Shown one piece after another: positions 58,224 to 64,000 of a stretch of DNA of 64,000 nucleotides. The stretch lies in NCBI RefSeq assembly GCF_001540865.1, contig NC_033622.1:8856194-8920193 (forward strand). Direction: 5' to 3'. The position numbers and the translations under genes are program-made. The DNA comes from Ananas comosus (Eukaryota; Streptophyta; Magnoliopsida; Poales; Bromeliaceae). Below the pieces are notes generated by a model. The model was not told the origin of the DNA, did not search any database, and was given only the letters and a program-made list of their open reading frames with translations. Position 1 is the stretch's first letter. The number at the start of each line of letters is the position of its first letter.

Positions 58224-60762
58224 TGTAGCACATTGGACCTTTGCAAATTGTGAGGTTCGAGTGTTTGATGTGTACTCCGAACTTTTCCACACTTGGTGGA
58301 AGGCCATAGATGGTATTCCGGCCTAAAAGTTAGATCTCTAGAGTTTTGACTTAGTCCTGAGAGTTTTCACTCTCGGGGACCGGTCCCTGAGATGAGAGAC
58401 CGGTCCCCTCAGAGCAGCACTACGGCAGGACTTGAGGCAACCGGTCCTTGGCTGGGAGAGACCGGTTCCCAAGCGCGTGTTCTGTGTAAGGGGTCCGAAA
58501 GACCCGTCCCTAGCGGGGAGCGACCGGTTCCCGAATGTGGGATTTTCGGGGCAGACTGAGTGACCGGTCCCAAGTCGGGGAGACCGGTCCCTCTGGGCGA
58601 AAACTGCCCAGACCGGGCTGATGTGAATTTGAGTTTTTGAGGGGCTTTTCTAGATTTTGTTGCACTAGATGGTCTATATGACCCTTTCACTCTCTTCCCT
58701 CCTCATTTCTCCCCTTCACACCCATTCTAGAAAGAGAAGAAGAGAGGGAGAAGGAGAGGAAGAAGAAGGAGAATGAGAGGATCTTGCTTGGAGGCCTTGG
58801 AGCACTATCTTCTTCCCCATTTTTCATCTTTGGCGGACTTGGAGCTTGCCTTTGAAGCTTGGTGGTTGACCAATCTTCAACCTAAGAGGATTTTGGACTT
58901 GGTTTGGAGCTTCCAAGAGGTATGTGACTAGTTCTTCTCCTCTAGATCCTAGTTTTGGAGCTTTTTGCTTGATGAAACCCTAGATTGGGATTCTAGGGTT
59001 AGATTTGGGGCTTTTTGGATTTGAGGGCTTTGAAACCTAATTGATGGGTTTGGAACCTTTAATTAGGTTGGATTTGAAGAACTCTAACTCCCATTTGGAG
59101 CTTGAGAGAGGATTTCTTCACTTAGGTGAGTTTTTCTCCACCTTAGCCTATGTTGCTTTTGTTTGAGCTTAGGGTTGATCGTAAGATTTGTTTGACCCTT
59201 GTTCCTACATCTTTAGGGTGCTAGGAGACTAGTCGACACCTTCGTCGGAGCTTACGAAGGGTTTCGGTATCATCGGTGGGTTTGGCTTCATGAACACGGG
59301 GCAAAATGGCCCCTATGTTTTCTATACTTGTCGTAAAGTATTTTTGAATGCAAATCCATGCTAAATATGAATTATGTGAATTTTAGAACACTTGAAATGC
59401 ATGCCTTATGTATTCATGAAATTGCACTCTATATAGTAGAGCTATATGTGTAGACTGCATGCATTGTGAAAGGTGGTTAGCTTTGCAAGTTGAGAACATG
59501 TCTCCTATGTTTGAAATGAGTAGAATTATGTATTCATGAACATAGATACCATGCTTGGACTCATTGAACAATAGTGTCATAAAGGGGCACTTGAAACTAG
59601 TAAACTATGAAAATGCAACATAGAGACATAGTGATAGGCCATTGGACATCGACTATATTCCATGTTAGAGACATGACGACATAGTGATAGGCCTTTGTGA
59701 CATTCGATATATTCCATGCTTTAGACATGAGGACTTGGTACTTGAGACAGACTTATACGCATGCTTGCCATTGTGCTCATTCGCACATGCTTGTGAGGGT
59801 CGCTTCCTACAAGCCGACACTCTGGAGTTGGCCATCGCGATACGTTCGCCGTGCGGGATTGGGCGCCGAAGTGGATTGCCGTGGGAAAGGCTCATTCCTA
59901 GGGTGGGGATGTGACTACCACGGGGCCATTAGGCACGGTAAAGCCAGACAGCCTTCAGGTGGGTCTTATGCCAGACAGCCTTCGGGTGGGTCTTATCAGA
60001 GTTGAACTTTAAACAGTTAAAGTGACAAGTGGACATTGGCTAGAATAGTGAACATTGACATTATTGCTATTCACATTGTGGTCATTGGGATAGTTGCATA
60101 TTTTTGCATTTACATGTTGGATACTCTTGTGCATATACTTGTAGTAGTTCCTTTCTTGCTTATGCAAATTCTGCTAAGTAGAGACATCATGGTTGAGTAG
60201 TAATCCTGTTTATTTTCTAGTTGTTTTTATCGCTTTTGGCTTATGCTTATACACTGACCCTTTTGTTGTAGCCTTTGGGCCTAGTGGCGCATTCACTAAA
60301 GTCAGTAATTGCCCACTGGAAACTATTATTTAATAGTTCTCACGCCCCTATTTCTATGTTTTCTTTTCAGAGCCTTCGGCACCGGCGGAGGCACGGGATC
60401 GCGGCAAGGGTGTCGCGTAGTTAGCTCGGAGAGAGAGTCTGTTCTGCTTTAGGTGGTTACTTCTTCTTTGTTTGTGTAGAGAGAAGGAGAGATTTTGCAC
60501 CATGTATAGAGAGACCACCTTATATTCAGACTAGTACTTGTTATGGGACTCCTTTTGTATTATCTTATGTTTACTTAGTTGATTACCAGTTTTATGTTCT
60601 TCTCCTTGTTGTAGCACTTCGTAGTATTTTGCTCCGATACACTTAGATGCTTTCTTTTTATTGTTTTATTTACCGATTTATTTTAGACGCCTTGTATGTT
60701 TAGACGTACGGTGGGTCTAGACACGCGCTGGGCGGGTTCCCGCTGGGTCTCAGGGCGTGACA
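58224..60762 (+). mobile_element. 3' LTR of the full-length chromovirus
   Basis: 2,539 bp, TGTAGCACATTGG to CAGGGCGTGACA. It has the ACCGGT array with starts at 58379, 58399, 58440, 58461, 58523, 58563 and 58583, plus ACCCGT at 58502, at spacings of 20, 41, 21, 41, 21, 40 and 20 bp. A TCTATATGACC candidate TATA lies near 58671. The array register is identical to that in the 5' LTR. The two LTRs differ by scattered substitutions, so the insertion is not very recent. Confidence 0.92.
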
Positions 60763-60767
60763 AACCC
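60763..60767. repeat. Right target-site duplication AACCC
   Basis: Directly follows the 3' LTR end and matches 37195-37199. Confidence 0.85.
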
Positions 60768-61629
60768 AATCCTGTGGAAGCTACCCGTAGGTAGTCCGGC
60801 CTGCGCTGTGCCAACAATGGCCCCGTGGTAGTCAACATCCCCACTCTAGGAATGAGCCTCCCCCACGGTATCCCATTTTGGCGCCCAATCCCGCACGGGC
60901 GAGCATATGTCGCAATAGCTATCTCCGGAGTGCCGACTTGTAGGGAGCGACCCTCACAAGTATGTGCGAATGAGCACAATGGCATACAGGCGAATAAGTC
61001 CGTCTCAGGTCCCAGTGGTTCATCACTGTTTCATCGGATCTAAAACTCGGAATACAACACATGTGCCAAAGGCCTGCCTCTATGTCATCGTGTCTAAAAT
61101 ACGGAATATAGTAACTGTCTCAATGGCCTATCTCTATGTCATCATGTCTAAAACATGAAATATAACAGATTTTCAGTGGTCTATCATCATGTCTCTAAAT
61201 TGTAGTTCAACGATTTTCTAGTTCAAGTGCCCCTTTATGACACTTTTGCTTACTATGTCCCAATATGAATAATAAGTCTAAAAGCTTGTCATTCTAATCA
61301 TTTTCCATACGAGAAACATGATCTTACATCATCCATTTGAACATTAAACTCATGCATACTAACAATCCATATACTTCTCTCTACAACATAGAGTCAATTT
61401 TTCATGATGCATAACATAGGAGTTTTAAGCATTTTAAAATTCATATAAATTCTGTTCAACATGGATATGCATGCATTTATAGTATACGAAAATATTTAAC
61501 CACGTAGGAGGTATTTCCCCCTATTTCAATGAAGCCAAACCCACCAAAAGCTCCGGGCGGGCGTCCGAAACGCTAACGAAGCTTCGGTAATCACTCATAG
61601 CACCCTAAGAGATAGGCTAGGGGAGTTAC
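60768..61629 (-). mobile_element. 5' LTR (middle part) of the minus-strand chromovirus
   Basis: Continues the reversed LTR of 36370-37199: the reversed GCTACCCGTAGG, GGCCCCGTGGTAGTCAAC and GTGCGAATGAGCAC blocks of the sibling LTR at 24050-24310 are all present. It is interrupted at 61630 by another plus-strand LTR, with GTTAC before the insertion. The 5' terminus of this LTR is therefore outside the window. Confidence 0.85.
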
Positions 61630-64000
61630 TGTAGCACACTGGATCTTTGCAAATTGCAAGGTTCGAGTGTTCGATGTGTATTCCGAACTTTTCCACACTT
61701 GGTGGAGGGCCGTCGATGGTATACCGGCCTAAAAGTTCGATCTCGAGAGTTTTGGACAAGTCCTGAGAGTTTTTACTCTCGGGGACCGGTCCCTGGAAGG
61801 AGAGACCGGTTCCCCCAGTGAGCAGTGCTGCGTAGCCGGCGAGGCAACCGGTCCCTGGCAGTCGAGACCGGTTCCCGAGCGCGTTCTCGCAGTGAGAGAC
61901 CGGTCCCGCGCAGGGAGAGACCGGTTCCCGAACGCTGGGTTTTCGGGTTCGCAGCGAGAGACCGGTCCCTGCTGGGGAGAGACCGGTCCCTCTGGGCGGA
62001 AACTGCCCAGTCCGGCTGATGTAAATTGGACTATTTTCGGGCTAGTGATTTGTGTTACAAGAGAAGCGCATTATATGGCACTTCCCCTTTCCTCTCTCAC
62101 TTTCACCATTTTTCTTGCTCTAGAGAGAGAAAGGGAAGGAGTAAGAAGGCAGAAGAAGAGAAGAGGCAGCTTGCATAGAGCCTGTTGGAGCATCCCTTCT
62201 TCCTCATTTTCTACATTTGGAGCTTTGCACCTGCGGTATGGAGCTTTGTGAAAGATCAACCTCAACCCTACTTGGTTTTGAACTTGGATTGAGCTTCTCC
62301 TTGAGGTTAGCTTATAATCCCCATTTAATACATGTATTATCAGGTTTTACTAGATGAACCCTAGATTCTGGGATTCGGTCTTTATTTGGCGGTTTTTTGG
62401 ATTTTGGGCTTCTGATCTCATTTGAATGTTTTGGAACCTTTAAATAGCGTTAATTGGGGACCTCTACTATCATTTGAGGATTTGGAGAGGGTTTTCCAAC
62501 TTGAGGTGCAGTTTTTCCACCGTAGCTTGAGTGTGTATGATATGAGGCTATACGCTTTTGTTTGTTTGGGTGACCCTACTTTTTGATGTCCCTAGGTACT
62601 TAGGGAGCTGTGGTATCTTTCGTTTCGGCGAAACAAGAAGTCGATATCTTTCGGTGGTTTGGCTGCGTTGAAAGTTCGGGCGATGCAATCCCCTATGCTC
62701 TTGTCTATTGTTGTACATTGTTTTGAATTTCATTTCTATGTAATGGCGATTTATATAGAATTTATTAGAGCACTTATAGATGGCATGTCCCTATGGTATT
62801 ATTTTGAAAAATTTCACTACATATAGTAGAGGGCTATATGAGTTTAAAGACGCATGCATACTGGAAATGTGCTTATTTTGCAGTGGGAAAATATCTCTTA
62901 TGAGGATTAATGACTTGAAATATGTACTTCTTGGAACTTCGATTGCCATGTTTTGACATAAGGAAACAAGATGTCCAATTAACAGGGTCACATTGAAATA
63001 GTAAACTATGAACTGCGAAATAGAGACATATTGGTAGAGCACTACATATCTGCTCAAATTCATGTTAGAGAATTGATGTACATAGCGATTAGGCCTCGAG
63101 GTACTTGACACATTCCATGTTTAGATCATGAGACTTGTGTACTTGCGGACAGATCGTTTTGATTACTTGCCATTGTGCCATTACGCAATGCTTGGTAGGG
63201 TCGCTCCTACAAGCCGGCATCCGGAGATGGCCATCCGATTCATATCTCGCCGCTCGGGAATGGGCGCCGAAGTGGATTGCCGTGACAGGCTCATTCCTAG
63301 AGGGTGGGAAATGATGACTACCACGGACCATTAGGCTCGGCAGCCGCGCAGAAGCTACGGGTGGGTCTCAGAGCCATAGACAGGGGTTCGGTGGTCTCTT
63401 CTAGATTCGACTTCATATATCCATATGACATTGGAGCAATGATGGACTTAGTGTTACTACGGACATTGGTAAGAATATGTATTATCAGCGGACCTCTCTT
63501 TTAAACTATTTCACATTGTGAACATCATGATAGTTGGAGACATTTACTTTATGCATAGTTGTTTTCATACTTATGCTATTCATGCTAAGTAGAGATATCA
63601 TGTCGTAGTAGGTTACATATTTACTTACCTGTCGCCTTTCTACTTCTATAGTCACTGACATCTTTTGTAGCTTTGGGCCTTGTGGTGCATTCACTGAAGT
63701 CAGTAATTGCCCACTGGGAACTATTTTTAATAGTTCTCATGCCCCTGTTTTGTGGTTTACTTTTCAGAGCCTTCGGCACCGGCGGAGGCACGGGATCGCG
63801 GCAAGGGGATCGCTTAGCTAGCTAGCAAGGAGCGGTACTTTGCCTAGGTGGTTACTCTTTCTTTTGTAGTTGAGAGTGTGAGAGATTTTGTACCTTGTAT
63901 AGAGAGACCACCTTGTACTCCTTTTAGCACTTGTTATGGGATTCCTGTTGTATTTACTTTATGTTTTATTTAGTGGATTTACAGTTTTACCTTATCCTTT
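61630..64000 (+). mobile_element. Gypsy LTR, GGGACCGGTCCC subtype, runs off window
   Basis: Starts TGTAGCACACTGGATC. ACCGGT starts at 61785, 61805, 61847, 61867, 61899, 61920, 61961 and 61982 (spacings 20, 42, 20, 32, 21, 41 and 21), followed by a CATTATATGGCAC candidate TATA (about 62068). From about 62060 to 63500 many small indels relative to siblings suggest lower sequence quality. The region after about 63650 aligns cleanly again. The CCCACTGGGAACTA block is near 63710, and by comparison with 22364-22762 roughly 0.2 kb of LTR lies beyond the window. Confidence 0.8.

Larger units (their letters stand above)
37200..60762 (+). mobile_element. Full-length Del/Tekay-like chromovirus (with foreign ~13 kb inside its 5' LTR)
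   Basis: The span has matching LTRs and AACCC duplications at both ends. The genuine element is the 5' LTR (37200-38130 then 51472-53079, 2,539 bp), internal region 53080-58223 and 3' LTR 58224-60762 (2,539 bp), about 10.2 kb in all. The domain order gag-PR-RT-RH-IN with a C-terminal chromodomain-like end and long LTRs fits the Tekay/Del clade. The sequence 38131-51146 interrupts the 5' LTR without a target duplication and is best read as misplaced scaffold pieces. Confidence 0.8.

Overview
This window looks like heterochromatic plant nuclear DNA, probably monocot. It is almost entirely transposable elements nested inside one another. I support one host-like gene, a 5'-truncated HARBI1/ALP1-type nuclease-like gene on the minus strand at 21520-22362. 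Its very GC-rich coding sequence is the main hint of a monocot. I cannot name the species from sequence alone. I saw no rRNA, tRNA, organellar or CRISPR sequence.

Layout. 1-5153: a Ty3/gypsy LTR, interrupted by a second LTR (1202-3674). 5154-8212: a very short LTR element (TRIM-like) whose 3' LTR is split by a 2.58-kb solo LTR with a perfect 5-bp target duplication. 8213-10526: an 808-bp PIF/Harbinger MITE, a decayed RNase H remnant, an AT-rich MITE-like tract and another TRIM-like LTR. 10527-12660: a gypsy gag pseudogene. 12661-15378: the 5' end of a minus-strand Ty1/copia element with two LTR copies. 15379-21519: a DNA-transposon-rich interval with a palindromic Mutator-like MITE (9-bp target duplication), a short Helitron and several AT-rich MITE-like pieces. 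21520-22362: the HARBI1-like gene. 22364-64000: nested chromovirus (Del/Tekay-type gypsy) elements in both orientations.

The gypsy part can be partly untangled. A minus-strand element has its pol at 25164-28160 and its gag-protease at 34487-36027, with the minus-strand primer site and 5' LTR from 36349. That LTR is split by a plus-strand full-length element bounded by a perfect 5-bp duplication (AACCC at 37195-37199 and 60763-60767). The plus element has a 5' LTR (37200-38130 continued at 51472-53079), primer site 53087-53100, gag-PR-RT-RNaseH-IN-chromodomain (53421-58187), polypurine tract and 3' LTR (58224-60762). All coding regions are broken by stops or frameshifts. Most stops in the minus pol are explained by single C-to-T or G-to-A changes, as expected from old methylated DNA.

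Much of the order is probably an assembly product. Single-N joins lie at 10633, 14165, 21024, 22363, 28161, 34486 and 38131, and several link unrelated sequences. About 42.2-50.64 kb reads as an indel-rich second copy of 22.9-28.16 kb plus 34.49-37.8 kb and ends in a 25-N run, which suggests a raw long read used as gap fill. The 325 bp at 37806-38130 is repeated at 51147-51471.

The most unusual biological signal is in the LTR promoters. Arrays of ACCGGT-centred palindromes lie upstream of the likely TATA boxes, with centres about 20-23 bp apart and larger gaps that are mostly multiples of about 21 bp. Different LTR families keep the spacing with different flanks. A copia LTR carries an analogous array of GGGCGCCC palindromes.
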